From: Clostridia bacterium
Lineage (GTDB): Bacteria; Bacillota; Clostridia; Oscillospirales; QAMX01
DNA length: 5,238 bases
Direction of reading: 5' to 3'
Assembly: GCA_024404415.1 (NCBI GenBank)
Contig: JAKSPX010000129.1
Span: 1-5,238 of the forward strand
Part shown: one piece after another, positions 1 through 4,797 of the stretch
Layout: every line of letters starts with the position of its first letter
Numbering within the stretch: position 1 is the stretch's first letter
The notes under the pieces: generated by a model
The model's input: only the letters and a program-made list of their open reading frames with translations
Told to the model about the DNA's origin: nothing
Database searches by the model: none
Program-made: the position numbers and the translations under genes

Positions 1-346
1 GCAGGGCGGAATTCAGAACGGGGTATTTCCCTTCCGCATCCACGGGGTTTTCGTCGTAGGCCATGCCGAAAAAGGCCGAGACCGGCGCCTCCACCGAGGG
101 GAAGGGTTCGTTTTCCCAGTAGGCGCGGAGGATGAAGCTGTGGCCGATGTAACCGGTGAACCAGATGTGGGTGATCTCGCCGGGGCCTTCCACGTCGGCG
201 AGGGTCACCGTTTCGCCGGGCTGGATCCGGATGCAGGCGCGGAGCTTGGAGCAGTCGCCGCCCCGGGTGCCGCCGTTTGGCGCGCCGGTGGGGTTCTCGG
301 CCGAGAAAGCAAAGCTTTTGCGATCGGGAAGAGAGGAAAGAGACAT
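1..346 (-). CDS. GH172 (DUF2961) glycoside hydrolase, N-terminal part, cut by window edge
   Basis: The reading frame opens at ATG (base 346) and is still open at base 1, giving about 115 residues; the C-terminal part lies outside the window. An ideal ribosome binding site, GGAGGT (351-356), sits 4 bases before the ATG. The visible protein contains GEITHIWFTG (about residues 57-66), then a strand with LRAYWENEP, then PSVEAPVSAFFGMAY and an NSAL near the edge. This order (GxI.HIW, RxYWD/E, PSVE.P..FFG, NS) is the N-terminal signature of the DUF2961 jelly-roll domain. Family members include alpha-D-fructofuranosidase, difructose-dianhydride enzymes and D-arabinofuranosidases. The catalytic glutamates of the family are expected beyond the edge, so activity cannot be judged. 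There is no signal peptide, which suggests a cytoplasmic enzyme. It lies 16 bases after the MBL gene with a near-identical binding site, so the two are probably co-transcribed. Family call is firm; substrate unknown. Confidence 0.85.
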   Translation of the reverse strand, partial: MSLSSLPDRKSFAFSAENPTGAPNGGTRGGDCSKLRACIRIQPGETVTLADVEGPGEITHIWFTGYIGHSFILRAYWENEPFPSVEAPVSAFFGMAYDENPVDAEGKYPVLNSAL

Positions 347-362
347 AATGACCTCCGTTTTG

Positions 363-1214
363 TCAGATCTCGAGGCCGTCGTAGGCGACGGTGATGGAAT
401 AGGGGCGGTCGATCGTTTCAAAATACCGGCATAGCTCCTCGTGGGTCATGCCGACCGGGCCGATGTGGGTGAAATAGACCCTGGTCTTGTCGGTCACCGC
501 GCCGATCTCATAGAGCTTATCGAGGTTTTCCATGACGCGGACGAGATCCATGTGGCCGTCCTCGCGGCGGACGAAATCCTTCGCGGGGAAGGTGCATTCG
601 CCGATGAAGAGATCGAGCGCCTGGCCTTCGAGAGCCTTGAAGGTCTCGTCGATGAAATAGCCGGAATCGACGGCGTAATAGAGCTTTTTGCCGTTTTCTT
701 CGATGAGGAAATTGGAGCTGTTCTTTTCAAAAGCGGTAGCGTGGTTGCCGCGGAGAGGGGTGACCTTTTTGCTCACGATGATCTCGGGCTTGCCGAACTC
801 CATTTTGTGGAGGACGGCGTTCGGGGCAGAGGCCATTCTTTTCCCGCCCTCAACGAGCGGCGAGACGAAATAGAAATCGATGAAGAATTTCTCGGCTTCG
901 CCCGTGAACCACACGTGGAGCGGCTTGTCCGTCCCCTCGCGCTTCACAAGGCGCTCCCAGAGGAAGAAATAGTTGATGTGGTCGTCGTGCATGTGGGTGC
1001 AGAGGACGTTTTCAAGCTTGTCAAAGCGGAGCGAATAATCACGCGCCTGCGTGAAAAAGTCCTGCCCCATGTCGATGAGGGTGGTTTCGTCCAGAAGGAA
1101 AGACGCGCGGGTGCGGCATTCCTTTCCGCCGACCTTGCGCGCGTTTTCGCAGATCCTGCAGGTGCAGAAGGGATTCGGGATGCCGTCGGCCGAGCCGGTG
1201 CCTAAAAAGAGCAT
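363..1214 (-). CDS. MBL-fold metallohydrolase, PhnP-like (COG1235 type)
   Basis: This is a complete 283-residue protein starting at ATG (1214) behind GGAGGT (1221-1226). It opens with the MBL-fold strand LFLGTGSADG. The zinc motif T-H-M-H-D-D-H is at residues 73-79 (H74, H76, D78, H79). Further candidate ligands are H158 in RGNH, bridging D183 in AVDSG and H250 in YFTH, so the dinuclear metal site looks complete. A C17-x-C19-x2-C22 cluster followed by H221 (DGH) matches the extra structural zinc site known from PhnP, the cyclic ribosyl phosphodiesterase of the C-P lyase pathway. No other phn gene is present, so PhnP activity is not claimed. Members of this family act on phosphodiesters or cyclic phosphates, but many are uncharacterised. 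It is probably cytoplasmic. The gene lies between GH127 and GH172 genes, with 16 bases to the latter, which suggests a shared operon and a role in the same sugar pathway (inference). Confidence 0.85.
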   Translation of the reverse strand: MLFLGTGSADGIPNPFCTCRICENARKVGGKECRTRASFLLDETTLIDMGQDFFTQARDYSLRFDKLENVLCTHMHDDHINYFFLWERLVKREGTDKPLHVWFTGEAEKFFIDFYFVSPLVEGGKRMASAPNAVLHKMEFGKPEIIVSKKVTPLRGNHATAFEKNSSNFLIEENGKKLYYAVDSGYFIDETFKALEGQALDLFIGECTFPAKDFVRREDGHMDLVRVMENLDKLYEIGAVTDKTRVYFTHIGPVGMTHEELCRYFETIDRPYSITVAYDGLEI

Positions 1215-1244
1215 TTTTTTACCTCCGTTGGTTATCAGAAGAAA

Positions 1245-1293
1245 AGTGAGGAGTGAGGAGTTAGGAGTTTTCAGTTTTCAGTATTCAGTTTTC
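1245..1293. repeat. Left 7-base tandem repeat array
   Basis: Seven consecutive units stay in perfect 7-base phase: AGTGAGG twice, AGTTAGG, AGTTTTC twice, AGTATTC and AGTTTTC, followed by a decayed AGAAGAC. The first half is a TGAGG-type unit and the second half a TTTTC-type unit, so the array changes sequence without losing phase. Such heptamer arrays recall the short tandemly repeated repetitive sequences described in cyanobacteria; any relationship is not implied. Confidence 0.85.
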
Positions 1294-1320
1294 AGAAGAC
1301 GCACAATGAACCTCTTTGTC

Positions 1321-1353
1321 ATTGCGAACCAGTCCGCAGACTGGTGTGGCAAT
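1321..1353. repeat. Palindromic repeat with CATTGCG...GCAATCC ends
   Basis: The outer stem ATTGC (1321-1325) pairs with GCAAT (1349-1353). After a small internal loop the inner stem CCAGTC (1329-1334) pairs with GACTGG (1339-1344) around a CGCA loop. The flanking bases extend this to TCATTGCGA and GGCAATCC. From memory, intergenic repeats with these ends are widespread in bacterial genomes. A shortened look-alike, CATTG-TGCG-CAATC, sits at 1624-1637 near the other end of the spacer. Confidence 0.6.
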
Positions 1354-1372
1354 CCGTTTTATCTATCGTAGC

Positions 1373-1389
1373 GGCGACCATCGGTCGCC
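1373..1389. repeat. Short perfect hairpin
   Basis: GGCGACC (1373-1379) pairs with GGTCGCC (1383-1389) around the 3-base loop ATC. It is the first of the train of compact hairpins in the spacer. No T run follows on either strand, so it is not a standard terminator. Confidence 0.7.
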
Positions 1390-1392
1390 TGA

Positions 1393-1416
1393 GCGATTTG
1401 GCGATTGAGCGATTTA
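1393..1416. repeat. Three-copy 8-base tandem repeat
   Basis: GCGATTTG, GCGATTGA and GCGATTTA follow each other directly, sharing the core GCGATT. This period of 8 is different from the 7-base arrays at the spacer ends, so a separate slippage event is likely. Confidence 0.7.
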
Positions 1417-1450
1417 GCACAAGCCCGGTAGGCTCCCACTTTGGGGGATG

Positions 1451-1507
1451 CCGTCGCTTGCGACGGAAGGGTGTAGCCGAAGGCTGTAAGCTGTCAGCGA
1501 AGCTGAC
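1451..1507. repeat. Cluster of three compact hairpins
   Basis: CCGTCGC (1451-1457) pairs with GCGACGG (1460-1466) over a TT turn. AGCC (1475-1478) pairs with GGCT (1482-1485) over GAA. GTCAGC (1493-1498) pairs with GCTGAC (1502-1507) over GAA. The repeated GAA loop recurs in the hairpin at 1598-1616, which suggests related repeat units rather than chance palindromes. Confidence 0.7.
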
Positions 1508-1576
1508 TGAAGGAGTTAATGCCTGCGGCAAGCAGAGACTATCCTATACCGCAGCATTCTCATGACTCCTTCCGTC
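1505..1576. repeat. Long imperfect hairpin in the spacer centre
   Basis: GAC plus GAAGGAGT (1505-1516) pairs with ACTCCTTC plus GTC (1565-1576), with one mismatched pair between them. Further in, ATGC and CTGCGG (1519-1528) pair with CCGCAG and CAT (1549-1557) with one bulge. The apical region is about 20 bases. It competes with the neighbouring hairpin at 1493-1507 for GAC, so alternative folds are possible. Confidence 0.6.
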
Positions 1577-1616
1577 AATTTGCTACGCAAATTGCCACCT
1601 CCCTCGAAGAGGGAGG
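1576..1616. repeat. Two adjacent 8-base-pair hairpins
   Basis: CAATTTGC (1576-1583) pairs with GCAAATTG (1587-1594) over TAC. CCTCCCTC (1598-1605) pairs with GAGGGAGG (1609-1616) over GAA. Both stems are perfect. Neither is followed by a T run on the minus strand, so they do not look like the GH127 terminator. Confidence 0.75.
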
Positions 1617-1643
1617 CTGCCAACATTGTGCGCAATCGCTATC

Positions 1644-1671
1644 CTGAAAACTGAAAACTGTAAACTGAAAA
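1644..1671. repeat. Right 7-base tandem repeat array (inverted relative to left)
   Basis: The units CTGAAAA, CTGAAAA, CTGTAAA and CTGAAAA are in perfect phase, followed by CT. This is the reverse complement of the AGTTTTC half of the left array. It begins 2 bases beyond the stop codon of the GH127 gene, which occupies 1676-1678. Confidence 0.85.
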
Positions 1672-1675
1672 CTTC

Positions 1676-3301
1676 TTACCCTTTCGTCGGGATAAAGACG
1701 GTGTATTCGTCCTCGCCGGGATTCCGGGAGCCGGCGGAGGCGAAGTCGACGAGGTCGAGGGTGCCCGCGCGGAAGTGAACGAGGGCGTCTTCCACGTCTG
1801 CTACCTTTTCGGGGACGGCGGTCTTTTCGACTTCCGTCCAGAGCGGGTCGCCGAAACGGGTGTCGTGGGCGAGGAGCAGAGCACCGTATTCATAGGAGAT
1901 ATAGGGCTTGCCGTCGATCTCGCAGGGCTTGGATTCCAGCGGGAGAACAAGCGAGAGAAGCACGTCGGCTTCGCCCGCCGGGAGCGCGACCTTGAGGTAG
2001 CCTTCGACCGGGGCGAGATTCAGCGCCTTGCCGCCGACCGAAACGGAATACTCTTTGCACCAGACCGGGATGCGGAGAAGGAGCGAGATTGCCTTTTCGG
2101 ACTTGACGCGGAAAGCTACGTCGCCCCTGACCGGGAAATCGGTCTCCTCGGTGATCTCGATGCCGCTTGAGGAGAAGGTCGTGGGCGCGTAGACCATCGG
2201 GATGACGGTATCTTCGGTTTCGTGCCAGAGGAAGGAGGTGAGGTAGGCGAAGAGGGTGAAGCCGCGGTAACGGCAGCACTGGTAAAGCCCTTCTTCCTTG
2301 CGGAAGATCTTGTGGCCGAAGTTGCCCTGATAATAGGCGAGGTCGGCGCCGGATTTTTCGAGAGACCCGGCCATGTGGTTAAAGAGCGTCTTTTCGATGG
2401 CGCCGAGGTAGCAGGCCTTCGGGTCGCGGAAGAAGAGGGCGAGGGATAATTCGATCCAGCCGACCGCCACGCAGGTCTCGTTGGGCTTTTCCTCGGTGGC
2501 CATCAGGCACGGGAGGTTGCCGCCCTCGGTCCAGAGCTCCTTGACGGTGGTGTTGCCGGTGTTGCGGATCTGGGTCTCGTTGACCTCTTCCCAATAGCGC
2601 GCCGCGGCTTCAAAGCAGCGAGCATCCCCGAAAAGGCGGCCATATTCGAGCACGCCGAGGTAGATGACGATCATCTCGATGCCCTTGCGGGAGCGGAGAT
2701 TCATGATGGAATCAAAGCTCAGGATATTGAGGTCGGAAGCCTCGCAGGTGTCGATGACGTATTTGCAGTATTCCGCGTAGCGCGCGTCTTTGGTGACGCG
2801 GTAGGCGATGGTCATGGAATAAAGGGAGGCGACGTGCTCGGTGCCGTCGTTGATGGCGTCGAGGATATCGGGCGGGTTATCCTTCAAGAAGAGGTCGCAG
2901 AGGAAGTCGGCCGCGCGGCGGATAAGAGGCAGGGCGCGGACTTCTCCGGTCTCTTCATAGAAGCGGCAGAGGCCGTAAAGCGTGAAGGAGTGGTTCCAGA
3001 TGGAGAAATTGACCAGCTTGCTCTCCTCTTTCAGGCAGCCGAGCCAGCCGTCCGGGCGGATGCCCTTTTCGATGCCCTCAATGACGGTGAGGCCGTTTTG
3101 GTAGGCGCGCTCGTCGTGGTCGACGGCATAACGGCGGGCGCAGAGGTCGAGATATTTTCCGGCAAATTCCGGCTCGGCGTTCCAGTCGTCGCCGACGATG
3201 GAGTAGACCCCGGCGTGCACCGCAGCTTTGATGCGCTCATAATAATTCTTACGGACTTTTTCGTAGGCGCCGCCGAGCAAGCCGCCATTCAGTCTGGTCA
3301 T
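1676..3301 (-). CDS. GH127 (DUF1680) beta-L-arabinofuranosidase-like glycoside hydrolase
   Basis: This is a complete 541-residue protein starting at ATG (3301) with TGAGGTGAT (3304-3312) as a near-perfect ribosome binding site. The N-terminal helical part has EFAGKYLD (45-52) and PDGWLG (83-88), typical of the DUF1680 alpha/alpha barrel. Candidate catalytic and zinc residues line up in spacing with Bifidobacterium HypBA1: E259 (its E322), E275 and C277 (E338, C340), E303 (E366), and C342-C343 (C417-C418, with the cysteine nucleophile). The zinc-thiolate active site is therefore intact. The protein is shorter than HypBA1 (658 residues), and the usual CCPPN after the paired cysteines is CCRYR, marking a divergent subgroup. 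There is no signal peptide, so it should act in the cytoplasm on imported oligosaccharides. It has its own promoter and is the first gene of the carbohydrate locus; beta-arabinofuranose is the likely but unproven substrate. Confidence 0.88.
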   Translation of the reverse strand: MTRLNGGLLGGAYEKVRKNYYERIKAAVHAGVYSIVGDDWNAEPEFAGKYLDLCARRYAVDHDERAYQNGLTVIEGIEKGIRPDGWLGCLKEESKLVNFSIWNHSFTLYGLCRFYEETGEVRALPLIRRAADFLCDLFLKDNPPDILDAINDGTEHVASLYSMTIAYRVTKDARYAEYCKYVIDTCEASDLNILSFDSIMNLRSRKGIEMIVIYLGVLEYGRLFGDARCFEAAARYWEEVNETQIRNTGNTTVKELWTEGGNLPCLMATEEKPNETCVAVGWIELSLALFFRDPKACYLGAIEKTLFNHMAGSLEKSGADLAYYQGNFGHKIFRKEEGLYQCCRYRGFTLFAYLTSFLWHETEDTVIPMVYAPTTFSSSGIEITEETDFPVRGDVAFRVKSEKAISLLLRIPVWCKEYSVSVGGKALNLAPVEGYLKVALPAGEADVLLSLVLPLESKPCEIDGKPYISYEYGALLLAHDTRFGDPLWTEVEKTAVPEKVADVEDALVHFRAGTLDLVDFASAGSRNPGEDEYTVFIPTKG

Positions 3302-3329
3302 AGTATCACCTCAGAAATTTCTTTTCATC

Positions 3330-3358
3330 ATCTTATCATGCGCCATGACGTTTGTCAA
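3330..3358 (-). promoter_or_regulatory. Extended -10 promoter for GH127, with -35 overlapping the upstream stop codon
   Basis: On the minus strand TTGACA (3353-3358) is followed after exactly 17 bases by TAAGAT (3330-3335), preceded by TGA, which makes an extended -10. The expected transcript start is near 3323, leaving a leader of about 20 bases with the binding site at 3304-3312. The stop codon TGA of the peptidase gene (3355-3357) lies inside the -35 box. A TGAC-N4-GTCA dyad (3346-3357) covers the -35 and could be a repressor site. Confidence 0.75.
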
Positions 3359-3897
3359 GGAAGGCGTGCGACGAGCTTGCCGCCGTTTTCCTTCAGCCAG
3401 CCGTGCGCCGCGTCGTAATCCGGGAAAACGCTCCGAACGAGGGCATAAAAGCGCGGGGAGTGGTTCATTTCCCGGAGATGGCATAATTCGTGCACCACGA
3501 CGCTGTCGAGGACCTCGGGCGGCGCAAGAAGCAGGAGGCAGTTGAAGCGAAGATTCCCTTTCGCGGAGCAGCTTCCCCAGCGGGATCTCTGGCTCCCGAC
3601 GCCGATGTGCCGATATTCCACGCCGAGGAGCGGCGCAAAGTGGCGGGCACGCGATTCAAAGACCGGGAGCGCCTCCTTTTTGAGGGAGGCGAGCTCCTCT
3701 TCGTTAAGGCGCGGAACGGCGTTTTCCGCCATGCGCCTTTCGCGGATATCTTCGATCTGCGGGGCGCAGGCGGAAAGGAAGCGCTCGATCTCGCGCATGG
3801 GCGCTCTTCGCGGGGCACGGACGACGACGCTGCCGTCGCGTTCCACCCGAACGGAAACGGTTTTGCGGTCAGAACGGATGATCTTCACGTTTTCCAC
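3355..3897 (-). CDS. YgjP-like (DUF45) zinc metallopeptidase-domain protein
   Basis: I place the start at GTG (3897), giving 180 residues. AAGAGGA (3903-3909) lies 5 bases before it, and the protein then opens MENVKIIRSDRK, as is usual for the family. The frame stays open back to a TTG at 3936, but that extension lies inside the acp terminator. Family hallmarks are RSRWGSCSAKGNLRFN (105-119, counted from the GTG), then VVVHELCHL with the zinc motif H136-E137-x2-H140, and NHS with H146 as likely third ligand. This is the M48/SprT-like gluzincin fold seen in YgjP. The role is not well established; members are cytosolic and often genomically isolated. It has no clear promoter of its own, so expression may depend on leakage through the acp terminator. 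Function beyond metal-dependent hydrolase is unknown. Confidence 0.85.
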   Translation of the reverse strand: MENVKIIRSDRKTVSVRVERDGSVVVRAPRRAPMREIERFLSACAPQIEDIRERRMAENAVPRLNEEELASLKKEALPVFESRARHFAPLLGVEYRHIGVGSQRSRWGSCSAKGNLRFNCLLLLAPPEVLDSVVVHELCHLREMNHSPRFYALVRSVFPDYDAAHGWLKENGGKLVARLP

Positions 3898-3917
3898 GGT
3901 TTTCCTCTTTCTGTCGT

Positions 3918-3951
3918 AAAAAAACGGCGTGTGCAAGGTACTTGCACACGC
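3918..3951 (-). terminator. Strong rho-independent terminator after the acyl carrier protein gene
   Basis: Read on the minus strand, an 11-base-pair perfect stem (3941-3951 with 3927-3937) closes a TAC loop and is followed by CG and seven T residues (3918-3924). It starts 21 bases after the acp stop. It should end the acp transcript and would limit read-through into the peptidase gene 21 bases beyond. Confidence 0.92.
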
Positions 3952-3972
3952 ATTTCTGACTTTTTCAGGGTC

Positions 3973-4200
3973 TCAGATCTTGCTGGAGATATAATCGACC
4001 ATGCCGCCGACGGTGGAAACCTTTTCCACATCGCCTTCCGGGATCTCAATGCCGAACTCTTCTTCAACGGCCATAATGAGCTCAACGACATCGAGGGAGT
4101 CGATGTTCAGGTCATCGATCAGGCTGGCGTCCATGGTAATATCGTTTTCGTCGATACCAAGGTTATCGCAGAGAAGTTCCTTCACCTTTTCAAAAATCAA
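3973..4200 (-). CDS. acpP: Acyl carrier protein
   Basis: This small acidic protein carries growing acyl chains as thioesters on 4'-phosphopantetheine during type II fatty acid synthesis in the cytoplasm. The attachment motif is D-S-L-D-V-V-E-L, with the modified serine at residue 35 counted from the chosen start. Around it are the expected DDL before and EEEFGIEIP after, and the C-terminal helix [11 protein letters not shown] matches the family. The frame extends to GTG at 4209, giving 78 residues. That GTG is part of the G-rich binding site itself, whereas TTG at 4200 lies 6 bases after AGGGGGTG and begins [10 protein letters not shown], a common ACP opening, so I favour TTG (75 residues). 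The gene stands alone between its own consensus promoter and a terminator, with no fab or plsX neighbours. It could serve fatty acid synthesis or a specialised pathway, but the sequence looks like a housekeeping ACP. Confidence 0.93.
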   Translation of the reverse strand: MIFEKVKELLCDNLGIDENDITMDASLIDDLNIDSLDVVELIMAVEEEFGIEIPEGDVEKVSTVGGMVDYISSKI

Positions 4201-4206
4201 TTTGTA

Positions 4207-4214
4207 CACCCCCT
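4207..4214 (-). promoter_or_regulatory. Ribosome binding site that decides the acp start
   Basis: AGGGGGTG on the minus strand pairs with the anti-Shine-Dalgarno (one G-U in place of A-U in GGAGGTG). It ends 6 bases before TTG (4200), a good distance, but overlaps the upstream GTG (4209), which therefore has no usable site. Confidence 0.6.
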
Positions 4215-4224
4215 CGTAATTGTG

Positions 4225-4246
4225 GTATCAGATCCTTATAGGATAC
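4225..4246 (-). promoter_or_regulatory. Dyad at the start of the acp leader
   Basis: GTATC (4225-4229) and GATAC (4242-4246) form an inverted repeat overlapping a second one, ATCCT (4232-4236) with AGGAT (4240-4244). The outer edge coincides with the expected transcription start. It may be an operator or a small 5' hairpin; it does not match the FapR site as I know it. Confidence 0.35.
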
Positions 4247-4252
4247 GACTGT

Positions 4253-4281
4253 ATTATAATGTGGCAGATGACCTTTGTCAA
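4253..4281 (-). promoter_or_regulatory. Perfect-consensus sigma-A-type promoter for acp
   Basis: On the minus strand TTGACA (4276-4281) and TATAAT (4253-4258) are separated by exactly 17 bases. Both hexamers match the consensus fully, suggesting strong expression, as expected for an abundant acyl carrier protein. A TGAC-N4-GTCA dyad (4269-4280) covers the -35 and resembles that in the GH127 promoter. Confidence 0.92.
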
Positions 4282-4284
4282 GGG

Positions 4285-4797
4285 CTATTCTGAAAAAAAG
4301 ATGAGGTTCCAGAGGACGGAACCGAAGGCCGCGGCAAAGTCGCCTATGAGGGCGGCGAAAAGCACCCGCCCGGCGTAGGGATTCTTTTTCCCGCCGAGGT
4401 AGAGGCCTGTGACGTAGAAGGTGGTCTCGCCCGCGGCAAGGGCGGTGGCGGCGATGCGCCCGGCGAACGAATCGGGCCCGTGGACGGTGACGGCGTCCTC
4501 CGCCGCGGCCAGAGCGGCGCTCCCGGAAAAGGGGCGGAGAAGAAAGACCGTGAGGACGTCGCCCGGAATGCCGAAACGCGAGAAGAGGGGGGCGAGGAGC
4601 GAGGCGATGAGATCGAATACGCCGGCCCGCCGTGCCATGGTGACAAAGGCCAGGAGCGGGATCAGCGCTTTCGCCATGCCGTAAGCGGTTTTCAGGCCGC
4701 GCTCCGCCCCGTCGGTGAAGGCGGAAAACACATCCTGCCCTCGGAATACGGCGGCGGAGGCGAGGGTCATGAGGAGTGGGACGAGAAGATCAGCCAC
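4285..4797 (-). CDS. spmB: Spore maturation protein B
   Basis: This is a 170-residue, very hydrophobic protein with several membrane segments (about 4-18, 44-56, 60-74, 147-167) and the nucleoside-recognition (Gate) domain. SpmB-type motifs are visible: RPFSGS at 88-93, GPDSF at 107-111 and ETTFYVTGLYLG at 124-135. In Bacillus SpmA and SpmB act together in the spore membrane and are needed for normal core dehydration and heat resistance; transport activity has been proposed but not settled. The chosen start is GTG (4797), which overlaps the end of spmA by 8 bases and has no clear ribosome binding site, so translation is probably coupled to spmA. An internal ATG at codon 10 is possible but would trim the first membrane segment. 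Length is close to the usual 175-180. No terminator is visible before the acp promoter, which begins 4 bases after this TAG stop. Confidence 0.88.
   Translation of the reverse strand: MADLLVPLLMTLASAAVFRGQDVFSAFTDGAERGLKTAYGMAKALIPLLAFVTMARRAGVFDLIASLLAPLFSRFGIPGDVLTVFLLRPFSGSAALAAAEDAVTVHGPDSFAGRIAATALAAGETTFYVTGLYLGGKKNPYAGRVLFAALIGDFAAAFGSVLWNLIFFSE

Larger units (their letters stand above)
1266..1673. mobile_element. Candidate MITE-like palindromic element bounded by inverted heptamer arrays
   Basis: The arms 1266-1295 and 1644-1673 are inverted repeats matching at 28 of 30 positions, enclosing 348 bases of hairpin-rich DNA with no transposase. The right arm ends 2 bases before the GH127 stop codon, as if the element had arrived just past a gene end. 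I see no clear target-site duplication. Because the arms are themselves simple 7-base repeats, they may instead have grown by slippage. A MITE, a nest of smaller repeats inserted into each other, or a structured mRNA 3' region are all possible. Confidence 0.45.
1215..1675. other. Long non-coding spacer packed with repeats and hairpins
   Basis: This is the only stretch over 300 bases without a credible gene. The small open frames inside it run through repeats and palindromes and have no binding site or recognisable protein. From left to right it holds the MBL ribosome binding site, a 7-base tandem array, a CATTGCG...GCAATCC palindrome, an 8-base tandem array, a train of short hairpins and a second 7-base array in inverted orientation. 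It is visibly less GC-rich than the flanking genes at its two ends. I see no convincing promoter for the MBL gene and no hairpin followed by a T run on the minus strand, so read-through from GH127 across this spacer is plausible. Confidence 0.8.

Noticed and set aside
441..1205. 254-residue plus-strand open frame
   Set aside because: It lies fully antisense to the MBL gene, whose frame carries a complete zinc motif and a binding site. Its composition is the repetitive acidic and alanine type produced by the complement of a GC-rich gene.
363..1214. Naming the MBL gene phnP
   Set aside because: The Cys cluster and fold agree, but no C-P lyase genes are nearby and the context is carbohydrate-related, so specific activity cannot be assigned.
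1344..1565. 73-residue plus-strand open frame in the spacer
   Set aside because: It reads through several palindromes and tandem repeats, lacks a good ribosome binding site and resembles no protein I know.
1598..1616. Intrinsic terminator of the GH127 gene
   Set aside because: The stem is strong, but on the minus strand the following bases lack a T run.
1245..1673. CRISPR array
   Set aside because: The repeats are 7-8 bases with no spacers between units, and the hairpins are not copies of one another; no cas gene is present.
4225..4246. FapR operator or riboswitch upstream of acp
   Set aside because: The dyad does not resemble the FapR site as I know it, and the leader of about 45 bases is too short for a known riboswitch.
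3490..4293. 267-residue plus-strand open frame
   Set aside because: It runs antisense across the peptidase gene, the terminator, acpP and the acp promoter. These minus-strand features are all strongly supported, and the frame has no recognisable domain.
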